Source: Pasteurella skyensis (GTDB lineage: Bacteria; Pseudomonadota; Gammaproteobacteria; Enterobacterales; Pasteurellaceae). Taken from it: 64,000 bases of DNA. Both the position numbers and the translations under genes were made by a program. Location of the stretch: assembly GCF_013377295.1 (NCBI RefSeq), contig NZ_CP016180.1, positions 248,001 through 312,000 on the forward strand. Direction: 5' to 3'. Shown one piece after another: positions 48,456 to 57,246 of the stretch (its first letter is position 1; each line of letters opens with the position of its first letter). Under the pieces are notes generated by a model. It did not search any database. It had not been told where the DNA came from and saw nothing but the letters and a program-made list of their open reading frames with translations.

Positions 48456-49274
48456 GTGAATTATCGAGTCTTATTTATTATTTCTTTTCTTATTCTAGGT
48501 ATTGGTTTTGCAGGGTTATTTTTATCTACTGAAGACACGCCAATTGCTCCGGTAAAAACTACTCAAACACAAAATGCTAAATCAGAAGAAAAAACAACAC
48601 CTAAAGTTACGACAGTTATGATTACGGTGGCAGTGGTAAAAAAAGATCTTGTTAAAGGTCATCTGTTGCAAGAAAGCGATTATCAAATTTCTAATGTACC
48701 GTTAAAAATTGTAGAGGGGGAAACCGTTTCTTTACTCGACTACAATTTAAAATCTATCTTTATCAAAGAAAAAGTGAAGACTTTACAAGGTTTTTTATTA
48801 CAACAAAATGTGGCAAAAGATTCAATTCTTAATCCTTCAGATATACTGTCACCACATTCTCCAGATTTTTTAGTGGCAAGTCTTGAACCTTCTCAGGAAG
48901 TCGCATATCAAGTACCAATTCGACAGTCTGACAGTTATTTATTACAAACTATTAAAGGGGGTAATTATGTTTCTATTTATTCTTTTCAAAATAGTTTAGG
49001 AAGAGCAAATCAACATCGCAATGATTTAGTTAAGATAATTGATGATTTATTAGTATTACAAATCATTCGATTAAAACAAAATGAAGATGAAACGGAACAA
49101 TGGCAACAGGATAAGTCGAGTACGGTTGTAGGTTTTATTGCATTAAAAATGACAGCTAAACAAATTAAATTATTATATTCATTGCCGAAAGAGGCTCGTT
49201 TAATTTTGTTGCCAGTGGATAAACCTTCATCAAATAAAGCTCGTGGTACATTTATTCGAAAATTAAGAGGTTAG
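48456..49274 (+). CDS. rcpC: Flp pilus assembly protein RcpC/CpaB
   Basis: The 272-residue protein has an N-terminal membrane segment (residues about 4-22) and an SAF domain with VVKKDLVKGHLLQESDYQ, as in CpaB/RcpC. It is thought to bind peptidoglycan or assist the secretin. The start is GTG 48456 with a GAGGA ribosome site. rcpA follows after 4 bp. Confidence 0.88.
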   Translation: MNYRVLFIISFLILGIGFAGLFLSTEDTPIAPVKTTQTQNAKSEEKTTPKVTTVMITVAVVKKDLVKGHLLQESDYQISNVPLKIVEGETVSLLDYNLKSIFIKEKVKTLQGFLLQQNVAKDSILNPSDILSPHSPDFLVASLEPSQEVAYQVPIRQSDSYLLQTIKGGNYVSIYSFQNSLGRANQHRNDLVKIIDDLLVLQIIRLKQNEDETEQWQQDKSSTVVGFIALKMTAKQIKLLYSLPKEARLILLPVDKPSSNKARGTFIRKLRG

Positions 49275-49278
49275 TTTT

Positions 49279-50640
49279 ATGCGTAATATTCTTATTAGCG
49301 TTTTATGGGGCATTATCTTTTTATTCCCAATGGAATTAAGTGCTAAAACCTTTTATTTTGAGCAAGGGCAGAGCAAGCATTTTAAATTAAAAGATAAAAT
49401 TGATACTATTTTTATTTCAGCTCCCGCTATTGCTGATTATGAGATTTTGGATGATAACAGCTTTGTTGTTTATGCTAAAGGGGATGGTTTGACTGAAATT
49501 AGTGTATTGGGCATTGATGGGCAGGAGTTAATGTCAGATACTTTTGTAGTAGATGGACCTATTAACGATATAGCGAATGTGAATGATCAGATTAATATCC
49601 GTTTTCCAAATAGTAATTTATGGGTGAAAAAAATTGGTAAAGCCTATGTAATTGAAGGTAAAGCAAAGAATGATCGTGAAGCCGAAGAGGTGAATCGTAT
49701 TGTTGGAGAGGCTGTTGGTGCATCATCACAAAAAATTTCTAAAAGTATAGATGGTCAACCAGCTCCTTTTTTAGATAGCTATAAATATAAGAATGTAATT
49801 AATCTTGCTGATTCACAAGAGAGCACTCAAATTAATGTGAAACTAACTGTTGCAGAGGTAAGTAAAAAGTTTACTGAAGAGTTGGGTATCAAATGGGATC
49901 ATCTACAAGGTTCCGTATTGAAAAATCCTACACGAGGAGTGAATATTCAAGCTGGTTTTAATGGTGCTAGTGGTTTTTTAAAGTTGATTAATGCTGGTAA
50001 TTTTGGGCTTTTTATCAATGCTCTTAATGATCAGAATAATGGTAAAATTTTGGCAGAGCCGAATATTTCAATGTTATCAGGTGAAACATCTAATCTTTTG
50101 GTTGGAGGGCAAGTGCCTTTTGTACAACAGGATAAAGATGGTAAGGCAACGGTGATTTATAAAGATTTTGGAGTTAAGTTAGGTGTAGGGGCTAAACTTC
50201 AAAAAAATGATCGAGTACGTCTAATGTTGAAGCAAGAAGTAAGCTCATTAAGTAAATCTTTAAATAATGGGTTTAATGTTCCCTTGATTCATACTCGTCG
50301 ATCTACTTCTACATTTGAATTAGCTAATGGAGAAAGTTTTATTATTGGTGGATTATATTCTTCTGAAGATTCAGAAGGTTTAGCAAAAGTGCCCTTTTTA
50401 GGTGATATTCCAATATTAGGTGCTTTTTTTCGTAATGCAACTACAGATAGAAGAAGTAGAGAGTTAGTGATTGTAGCGACGGTTAACTTTGTTAAACCAG
50501 TTCAGGGAGAAGATGTAGTTTACCCAAGTTTTGAGAAAACAGGTACAATGGAACGTTTTTTTAATACTACGCCTATTAAAGATACTTATCATAAAACCTT
50601 AACCACTAATTTCTTAAAACGTGGAGGATTTATTCAATGA
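49279..50640 (+). CDS. rcpA: Flp pilus outer-membrane secretin RcpA/CpaC
   Basis: The 453-residue secretin has a signal peptide (residues 1-22), an N-terminal beta-sandwich domain (HFKLKDKIDTIFISAPAIADYEI), a BON-like domain, and the secretin core with AEPNISMLSGETSNLLVGGQVP and SFIIGGLYSSED. It forms the outer-membrane channel for the pilus. The last bases overlap the rcpB start (ATGA). Confidence 0.93.
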   Translation: MRNILISVLWGIIFLFPMELSAKTFYFEQGQSKHFKLKDKIDTIFISAPAIADYEILDDNSFVVYAKGDGLTEISVLGIDGQELMSDTFVVDGPINDIANVNDQINIRFPNSNLWVKKIGKAYVIEGKAKNDREAEEVNRIVGEAVGASSQKISKSIDGQPAPFLDSYKYKNVINLADSQESTQINVKLTVAEVSKKFTEELGIKWDHLQGSVLKNPTRGVNIQAGFNGASGFLKLINAGNFGLFINALNDQNNGKILAEPNISMLSGETSNLLVGGQVPFVQQDKDGKATVIYKDFGVKLGVGAKLQKNDRVRLMLKQEVSSLSKSLNNGFNVPLIHTRRSTSTFELANGESFIIGGLYSSEDSEGLAKVPFLGDIPILGAFFRNATTDRRSRELVIVATVNFVKPVQGEDVVYPSFEKTGTMERFFNTTPIKDTYHKTLTTNFLKRGGFIQ

Positions 50641-51098
50641 GAATTATAAAGTTGATGATGACCAGTGTGGTGATGTTGTTTTCTTTAGTCGCAAAAGCTG
50701 ATCTTGTACTGCCAGTGGATAGTAACTTTGCTCCCGTAGTAAATAAATCTGAACTGTATGTTCTGTTTGATGCTTCAGAAGGAGCAGTACAACAATTAAC
50801 AAATAATATTCGTCGTAGTATTGGCAGTGATCTAAGTAAACGAGTGACCCTTGTATATGAAAAGCAACAACGAAAAAATGCAGTTAAAATTCGTAAAATA
50901 TTGCGCCAATTAGGTCTTTCTTCTACACATATCCGTTTGATTAAAAAAAAGAATGCTATTTATCCTCTTTATGCTCAAGTACATAGCATCACAAGAGAAA
51001 AAGTAGCTTGTAAATTATATAACCTAGATCAAGTGTTTTTTAATGAACGTCGTTCTTGTGCGGTGGAGAGTAATCAACGTATTCAGTTAAAATATTAG
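50637..51098 (+). CDS. rcpB: Flp pilus assembly protein RcpB
   Basis: The 153-residue protein has an N-terminal signal peptide (VMLFSLVAKADL) and a basic domain (KRVTLVYEKQQRKNAVKIRKIL). Position between rcpA and tadZ and the size agree with RcpB, a periplasmic/outer-membrane partner of the secretin restricted to Pasteurellaceae and relatives. Translation is coupled to rcpA. Confidence 0.8.
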   Translation: MRIIKLMMTSVVMLFSLVAKADLVLPVDSNFAPVVNKSELYVLFDASEGAVQQLTNNIRRSIGSDLSKRVTLVYEKQQRKNAVKIRKILRQLGLSSTHIRLIKKKNAIYPLYAQVHSITREKVACKLYNLDQVFFNERRSCAVESNQRIQLKY

Positions 51099-51111
51099 AG
51101 GAATAAATGTT

Positions 51112-52227
51112 ATGTTATTGCTGGATAGTGAACAACTAGTTACAGATAGTGCCCATAAAGTTGCTATCATATCTTCATCAAATGCCCTTCAGGAGAAAAT
51201 ATCACAGTTACTACGCTCTCGAGGTATTGAAAATGTAGATATAATTAGGCAGGATTTTCATAGTGAAAAAGTAGTTTTAAATGCAGAAGATACTGTTGGA
51301 GTTATAATTGACATTAGTGATGAATCTGATGTCAATATTATTACAGAATATGTTAATGCAGTAATTCCCAAGCAAATGTGGTGCTGTTTAGTTGGGCATA
51401 GTGACTCTATTTCTCTTGCTCAAAAATTAATGGATAAGAATATTTTATACTTTCATAGTGAGCTACAATTAAATTTGATGATGGATAAAATTACTTCTTC
51501 TACATTGACGGTTTCTCAAACCCGACATACAGTAAAAGTGTGTGTGTTAGGGTGTAAAGGAGGGGTTGGAAGTAGCTTTATTAGTGCTCATCTTGCTCAT
51601 CAAATTAGCAATTATAAAAAAGTACCAGTATTGTTAGCTCAAGGTAAGAATGGAACACAGGATTTAGATTTATTATTTAATAAAAAATTACAAGGAGATA
51701 TAGTTGAATATAACCAGTATTTAGATATTTTTAGTGGTAATATTGAACGATTGCCTCTATCAGATACTGAAAAATATAATTTTATTGTTTACGATCAACC
51801 TATTTTTAATGTAGATAAAGATAATTTTGTTGATTTCTTCGAGTACAGTAATAGCTTTGTTTTGGTAGTTGAGCGTAGTGTTAATTCGTTACGTATTGCA
51901 AAACAATTTCTTGATTTATGTAGTCGGGAACGTGGTAATGGTCATTTGATTCGTACTTTTGTTTGTGTTTCTGATAGTAAATTAGAACTATCAAAGCAGA
52001 TGGCAAAAGCTGATATTGAAACCTTACTTGGCTATCCAGTTGATGCTGTTATTCCATTTTTGAGAAAAAGCACTGCAAAGGATGTACTTTCTGTTAAATT
52101 GTCACGAGGAACATTAAGAATTTTCAAAAAATTGGCGATGAGAATTATCGGAGTGTTATCTCGTCAAGCGATGAAAGAAAGAAAAAGTTTGTTTAAAGCC
52201 ATTTTCAAAAAAATACTGAGTAACTAG
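51112..52227 (+). CDS. tadZ: Flp pilus localisation protein TadZ/CpaE
   Basis: The 371-residue protein has an N-terminal receiver-like domain and a MinD/ParA-like ATPase domain. The deviant Walker A is CKGGVGSSFISAHLA: the usual KT pair after the glycines is SS, as in other TadZ proteins that bind but hydrolyse ATP weakly. TadZ marks the pole for pilus assembly in Aggregatibacter. A GAGG site lies 10 bp before ATG 51112; another ATG at 51108 is out of frame. Confidence 0.9.
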   Translation: MLLLDSEQLVTDSAHKVAIISSSNALQEKISQLLRSRGIENVDIIRQDFHSEKVVLNAEDTVGVIIDISDESDVNIITEYVNAVIPKQMWCCLVGHSDSISLAQKLMDKNILYFHSELQLNLMMDKITSSTLTVSQTRHTVKVCVLGCKGGVGSSFISAHLAHQISNYKKVPVLLAQGKNGTQDLDLLFNKKLQGDIVEYNQYLDIFSGNIERLPLSDTEKYNFIVYDQPIFNVDKDNFVDFFEYSNSFVLVVERSVNSLRIAKQFLDLCSRERGNGHLIRTFVCVSDSKLELSKQMAKADIETLLGYPVDAVIPFLRKSTAKDVLSVKLSRGTLRIFKKLAMRIIGVLSRQAMKERKSLFKAIFKKILSN

Positions 52228-52230
52228 TGT

Positions 52231-53517
52231 ATGTTAACAAAAGAACAACAAATATTTTTTCGGGAAGAAATTTTAAGTAACCTAGATATAGAAAAGCTCG
52301 ATCTGGTTAGAGATAGAAGAGATAAATTGATTGATGAATTGGTACAAGTCGTTCATCAAGTAACAGCCAAGACTAAGAATTATCTTACCGGTGCAGATGT
52401 CAATTTAATGGCAGAAATGATTGCTGATGAAATTCTTGGCTATGGTCCTTTGCGGGAGTTGATGGAAGATGATGGTATTAATGATATTTTAGTTAATGGT
52501 CCAGATGATGTGTGGGTTGAGCGAGCAGGCATTTTAGAAAAAACCAATAAAACATTTATTAATAATGAGCAATTGACTGATATTGCTCGTCGTTTGGTTT
52601 CCTTAGTTGGACGTCGTATTGATGATAGTTCTCCGCTTGTGGATTCTCGTTTACCAGATGGTAGCCGTTTAAATGTAGTGGTGCCTCCAATTGCGTTAGA
52701 TGGGACATCTATATCAATTCGTAAGTTTAGTAAGGCTAAAAAATCGTTACAAGAATTAGTTGGCTTTGGTTCAATGACATTGCAAATGGCTAACTTTTTG
52801 ATTATTGCAGCACGTTCTAGGGTTAATATTATTGTTTCTGGTGGTACTGGTTCAGGGAAAACAACCTTATTGAATGCTTTGTCTAGCTATATTTCTCATA
52901 CAGAGCGGGTGATTACATTAGAAGATACGGCAGAGTTAAAATTAGACCAGCCTCACGTAGTAAGACTTGAAACAAGGGTTGCAGGGGTTGAGCATACTGG
53001 GGAAGTTTCGATGCAGGATTTAGTTATTAATGCGTTGCGTATGCGTCCAGAACGAATTATCGTGGGAGAGTGTCGTGGTGCAGAGGCTTTTCAAATGCTA
53101 CAAGCAATGAATACTGGACACGATGGTTCAATGTCTACTTTGCATGCCAATAATCCGAGGGATGCGCTTGCTCGTCTTGAGTCAATGGTAATGATGTCCA
53201 ATGCAAATTTACCACTTGAGGCCATTCGCCGTAATATTTCTTCTGCAGTTAATATCATTGTCCAAGCTTCTCGTTTAAATGATGGTTCAAGAAAGGTAAC
53301 TAATATTACTGAAGTTATGGGGATGGAAAGTGGGCAAGTAGTATTACAGGATATTTTTTCTTACCAGCCAACTAGAGAGCGCACTGTAGAAGGGAAAATT
53401 ATTGGTAATTTTGTATCGCATGGTTTGTTATCTCACTCTATTGTTGCTCAAAATGCTCAGATATTTAATTTAAGTGCTGAACTACAAAGCCTCTTTGCAG
53501 GAGATGTAGAGCAATGA
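52231..53517 (+). CDS. tadA: TadA ATPase of the Flp pilus
   Basis: This 428-residue ATPase powers pilus assembly (and perhaps retraction). The type II/IV secretion ATPase signatures are all present: Walker A GGTGSGKT at 204-211, the Asp box TLEDTAELKLDQP, Walker B MRPERIIVGECRGAEAF, and the His box TGHDGSMSTLHANNPRDAL. It overlaps tadB by 4 bp. Confidence 0.96.
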   Translation: MLTKEQQIFFREEILSNLDIEKLDLVRDRRDKLIDELVQVVHQVTAKTKNYLTGADVNLMAEMIADEILGYGPLRELMEDDGINDILVNGPDDVWVERAGILEKTNKTFINNEQLTDIARRLVSLVGRRIDDSSPLVDSRLPDGSRLNVVVPPIALDGTSISIRKFSKAKKSLQELVGFGSMTLQMANFLIIAARSRVNIIVSGGTGSGKTTLLNALSSYISHTERVITLEDTAELKLDQPHVVRLETRVAGVEHTGEVSMQDLVINALRMRPERIIVGECRGAEAFQMLQAMNTGHDGSMSTLHANNPRDALARLESMVMMSNANLPLEAIRRNISSAVNIIVQASRLNDGSRKVTNITEVMGMESGQVVLQDIFSYQPTRERTVEGKIIGNFVSHGLLSHSIVAQNAQIFNLSAELQSLFAGDVEQ

Positions 53518-54395
53518 TTTTGTATTATTTAATTTTTACTTTTGGGGTGTTGTTGATTGTTTATACAACAATCAATTTCTTTACTACTAAAAAGAAAATT
53601 AATGCAATAGATAGTAGTCCTAGCTCTTTGGCTTCATTTTGGAAAAAGTTAGTAGCAAACTTGGTGTTATGGAAATTTTATTTTGTAGGAGGAAAACCAC
53701 AAAATTTGATACGTAATGTTTTTATTAGTTGTATTATTTTTCTTGCTGGTTTTTATGTTAATTATGCTTATATCAAATTAGATCGTAATATATTTATACC
53801 ATTATTTTTTATAATAATGATTATTGTTGTTTGGAAATGGGGACAGAGGCGTAATCGTATTATTTTTGAGAATTCTTTTCCAGAAGTTATTCAAATATTA
53901 AATAGTGCAACTACGGCTGGAGCTGGTCTGTTACAAGCGTTAGAACGTTGTGGTAAAGATATTTCTGGTCAATTAGGCGATGAGTTTAAAAAAATAAATA
54001 AGCGATTGGCAATTGGAGAAGATGCCTCTTCTGTACTTGAGGATAGTTATACACGTTATCCTTATAAAGAATTTTATTTCTTTATTATTATTATAAGAGT
54101 CAATCTTGAAAAAGGTGGGCAAATGAGGGAAGTTATTAGTCGTTTAGGACGAGTGATTGCAGATAGTCGGAAAATGGAGCAGAAAAAGAAAGCGATGACA
54201 TCAGAAGCTCGTATTTCTGCAATGATTGTTTCTTCTTTCCCTTTTTGCTTTTTCATTTTTATGAAAATGATGATGCCAGAAAATTTTGATTTTGTAATTA
54301 ATGATCCTAATGGTCGTATTATCCTCTATTATGTATTGGGCAGTGAGTTTGTGGGTATCTTCATTGTTTGGTGGTTGATGAGGAGAGCAACTTAA
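53514..54395 (+). CDS. tadB: TadB inner-membrane platform protein
   Basis: The 293-residue T2SS-F protein has N-terminal helices, the cytoplasmic domain FPEVIQILNSATTAGAGLLQALERCG, and C-terminal membrane helices. It forms the inner-membrane platform with TadC. Its stop overlaps tadC by one base. Confidence 0.93.
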   Translation: MILYYLIFTFGVLLIVYTTINFFTTKKKINAIDSSPSSLASFWKKLVANLVLWKFYFVGGKPQNLIRNVFISCIIFLAGFYVNYAYIKLDRNIFIPLFFIIMIIVVWKWGQRRNRIIFENSFPEVIQILNSATTAGAGLLQALERCGKDISGQLGDEFKKINKRLAIGEDASSVLEDSYTRYPYKEFYFFIIIIRVNLEKGGQMREVISRLGRVIADSRKMEQKKKAMTSEARISAMIVSSFPFCFFIFMKMMMPENFDFVINDPNGRIILYYVLGSEFVGIFIVWWLMRRAT

Positions 54396-55249
54396 TGAAG
54401 CCAATCTTATTGTTTTATATTTCTTTTTTGTGTATTGGCATTATGCTCCTTGTATTTGCTTTTTTAGGAAAAAATAAACTACAACACCAAAAAGATCTGC
54501 TTACTGGAATTCACCCAAAGGAAAAAACTAAAGAAGAGCAAAAAAATAAAAAAAATAAACAACAAGCAGAAATGGAGTTATTGCTTATTAATAGTAGTAG
54601 TTTATTGAAAAAACTGGGGGATTTGGATAAAAATATTGTATTAAAGTTGTTGATCACATCCAGTATATTTGGAGTTTACTATTTTTTGCAACAAGGAGGT
54701 GAATCAACAGATCTTTTTATGGTGTTTGCAGGTATTTTTATTGTAGTCATATTAATTCCTAATATAGTGAGCGGGGTAATTTTAAAGAAAAAAATTAAGT
54801 TAATTATGGTCGATTTACCTAATTTTATTGATTTGGTTGCAGTATGTGTTCAGACAGGTATGACAATTGATATGGCATTGAAACAAGTTGCAAAGGACTT
54901 TAAAAGGCTCAATCCTGATTTGGCTTACGTTATGTTGCGTATTATTCGCAAAGCTGAAATTACCAGTTTGAGTGCAGCATTAGATGAATTAGCGATTTCG
55001 TTACCAACAAGAGAAATTCGAATGTTTACTACGGTATTACAGCAAAGTTTAAATTTTGGTTCTTCTATTTATGGGCAGTTGATTCAGTTATCTACAGATA
55101 TTCGGGAATTGCAATTACTGGCTATTGAGGAGCGCTTAGGAACTCTTTCAGCTAAAATGAGTATTCCTCTTATCGCTTTTATTATGTTTCCTATTGTAAT
55201 TTTAATTTTAGCCCCAGGGGCAATGAGGGTTCTTGCAAATGTATTTTAA
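54395..55249 (+). CDS. tadC: TadC inner-membrane platform protein
   Basis: From ATG 54395 (within the tadB stop, TAATG) it is 284 residues. The T2SS-F domain is seen in DLPNFIDLVAVCVQTGMTIDMALKQVAKDF. Three to four hydrophobic segments flank it. It partners TadB. The open frame extends upstream of 54395 into tadB, which I treat as non-coding in this frame. Confidence 0.93.
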   Translation: MKPILLFYISFLCIGIMLLVFAFLGKNKLQHQKDLLTGIHPKEKTKEEQKNKKNKQQAEMELLLINSSSLLKKLGDLDKNIVLKLLITSSIFGVYYFLQQGGESTDLFMVFAGIFIVVILIPNIVSGVILKKKIKLIMVDLPNFIDLVAVCVQTGMTIDMALKQVAKDFKRLNPDLAYVMLRIIRKAEITSLSAALDELAISLPTREIRMFTTVLQQSLNFGSSIYGQLIQLSTDIRELQLLAIEERLGTLSAKMSIPLIAFIMFPIVILILAPGAMRVLANVF

Positions 55250-56003
55250 AAAAATAATAGCTATATTCACGATTCTTATGTTAAGTGGCTGTGTGGGTTT
55301 GAAACAGCATTCACGAAAGGCTCAACATCTCACTCCTGATAATATTTTTTCTAAAGAAAAGTTATATCAGTCCACATCAAATTATGATGGCTTAATTTCT
55401 CTTTATCGAGCTGTGTTAAAGAATCAAGAAGATGCGAAAATTCGTTATAAATTAGCTGATAGTTATTACCAAAAAGGCGATAGTGCTTCAGCATTACTTT
55501 ATTTACAGCCATTACTCAAAAATCCTAAAATAATGGAAGCAGCAATGTTGCTACAGGTAAAAAGTCTTGTACAACAAAGAGGATATCATAAGGCGGTAAT
55601 AGAGGCGAATAAGCTGATGAAACGCTTTCCTCGTAATCCAAATATTTATAATGCAAGGGGAATTGCATTGGCTCATTTAGGAAAATTAGACCAAGCAGAG
55701 CAGGATTTTATGAAAGCTCGAGAACGTTTTTTAAATGACACAACGGCACTGAATAATCTTGCAATGTTAAAGATTATTAAAGGAGAATATCGTAATGCTG
55801 TGCAATTATTGTTACCTCAATATTTGGGTGGGCAGAAGCAACAACATTTAATTTATAATCTTGTTTTTGCATTAGTAAAATCAGGTGACACTAAATATGC
55901 TTTTGATATTATCAAAAGAGAGCAGTTAAACACTTCTCCAGAAAGTCTTGTGACAGCATTGAGAAGAACACAAATAGCCTCTACAAGGTTAATGGTTCAT
56001 TAA
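55239..56003 (+). CDS. tadD: TadD TPR lipoprotein
   Basis: From ATG 55239 it is 254 residues with a lipoprotein signal (LMLSGC, Cys20 or nearby). TPR-like repeats occupy the rest (IRYKLADSYYQKGDSASALLYL, PNIYNARGIALAHLGKLDQAE). TadD is needed for secretin assembly. It overlaps tadC by 11 bp. Confidence 0.9.
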   Translation: MYFKKIIAIFTILMLSGCVGLKQHSRKAQHLTPDNIFSKEKLYQSTSNYDGLISLYRAVLKNQEDAKIRYKLADSYYQKGDSASALLYLQPLLKNPKIMEAAMLLQVKSLVQQRGYHKAVIEANKLMKRFPRNPNIYNARGIALAHLGKLDQAEQDFMKARERFLNDTTALNNLAMLKIIKGEYRNAVQLLLPQYLGGQKQQHLIYNLVFALVKSGDTKYAFDIIKREQLNTSPESLVTALRRTQIASTRLMVH

Positions 56004-56028
56004 TAATAGTCTATAGGGAGATGATACA

Positions 56029-56601
56029 ATGGGTCAATTACCTCAAAAATTATATAACTTTTTTACTAATAAAAAAGGGGTGTCTAGTGTTGAATTTACT
56101 CTTACTATTGGTTTTTTCTTTACAGTAGTGTTTTTGATTTTTGAATTTGGTCGTATTGCATTATTATCTGCTTATTGGGATTTAACTATTTCTGAAGGTA
56201 TTCGTTTAACGAGAAGTCAGCCTGCTCCTGATGGTGATTATGCGAAGTTACTCAAAAAAGAGTTGATTAAACAACATCAATTAAGGGAAGGCCATAATAT
56301 GGCATTATTTGTACCAGAGAATATTTCTATTGATGTTAAAGTAAACTATGCTGATTCAATTGATGATTTAATCAAGGGATTTGAGGGAAAAACTGGAGGA
56401 TTTAGAGCTCCTAAAAAAGATGGTGAGGGAAATTTGATTCCAGCGGCAGGGATAGATGCATCAATTGCAAATTATCATTTAGAATATAAATATAAATTTC
56501 TGGTTGGGTTACCTTTTTTGGGGCCTATGGTAGACTCTCTCTTCACTCGTGATATTGTTATGGTACAAGAATATGAAAGAACACAATTTAAAGAAAAGTA
56601 A
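56029..56601 (+). CDS. tadE: TadE pseudopilin
   Basis: The 190-residue protein has a prepilin-like site KKG/VSSVEFTLTIGFFFTVVF; cleavage by TadV is expected after Gly, with Glu at +5. The hydrophobic helix is followed by a soluble domain. It is a minor pilin-like component of the Flp machine. An AGGGAGATG ribosome site precedes ATG 56029. Confidence 0.9.
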   Translation: MGQLPQKLYNFFTNKKGVSSVEFTLTIGFFFTVVFLIFEFGRIALLSAYWDLTISEGIRLTRSQPAPDGDYAKLLKKELIKQHQLREGHNMALFVPENISIDVKVNYADSIDDLIKGFEGKTGGFRAPKKDGEGNLIPAAGIDASIANYHLEYKYKFLVGLPFLGPMVDSLFTRDIVMVQEYERTQFKEK

Positions 56602-57202
56602 TCCACTGAGGTTGTTTGTTAAAAACAGTAAGGGAGCGGTGGCAATTGAATTTGTATTTATGATTATTTTGTTGACGCTGATGTTGGCGTTTATGGTGGA
56701 TCTTGCATTGTTGCGTTCTAATCTTGGTAAATTAGATAATATGTCTTATTCTTTGGTTAATGTATTACGAGAACGAACCCAGTTATATGGAAAAGGTAAT
56801 GAAGGTTTAGCCGAGACTCGAAATGTGGGCGGAAAAAGTAGAAATAGAGATGTAACAAATTTTCGAAAATTAGCAAAGTATATGGCATTTGGAGATACAC
56901 AAAGTGATAGTGAGATTTTTGTAGTACTAGAATCACTACAATTTAGGCGTAGTGATCCTACTAAAAAACCACTTCCAATTTATAAAAAATTGGGAGATGT
57001 AGAGCAGTGTGCTCCAGTAAAAGAGTTGAATGCTTTACAAGCAATAGCACCACGTTCAGAAATTGATGAAAAGCGAACTATTCCTCTTTATCAAGTAACT
57101 GTTTGTCTTAAAACTTATAGTGTTTTTAGGGCAATTGTATTAGACGAATCTGAGCAATCAGGTCGTTTATTACGTTCTTCTTCTGTTGCAGTAGCTCGTT
57201 GA
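56573..57202 (+). CDS. tadF: TadF pseudopilin
   Basis: From ATG 56573 it is 209 residues and overlaps tadE by 29 bp; an in-frame GTG at 56549 is less likely. The pseudopilin site is SKG/AVAIEFVFMIILLTLML with Glu at +5. It works with TadE and TadG. The ribosome site is weak, so translation may depend on tadE. Confidence 0.88.
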   Translation: MKEHNLKKSNPLRLFVKNSKGAVAIEFVFMIILLTLMLAFMVDLALLRSNLGKLDNMSYSLVNVLRERTQLYGKGNEGLAETRNVGGKSRNRDVTNFRKLAKYMAFGDTQSDSEIFVVLESLQFRRSDPTKKPLPIYKKLGDVEQCAPVKELNALQAIAPRSEIDEKRTIPLYQVTVCLKTYSVFRAIVLDESEQSGRLLRSSSVAVAR

Positions 57203-57246
57203 TTGGGTTGTCGATAGATGAAAAATTAATAATGAAGGAGCAATCA

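Noticed and set aside
51108-51112. ATG at 51108 as the tadZ start
   Set aside because: It is out of frame with the TadZ coding sequence; ATG 51112 is in frame with a GAGG site 10 bp upstream.
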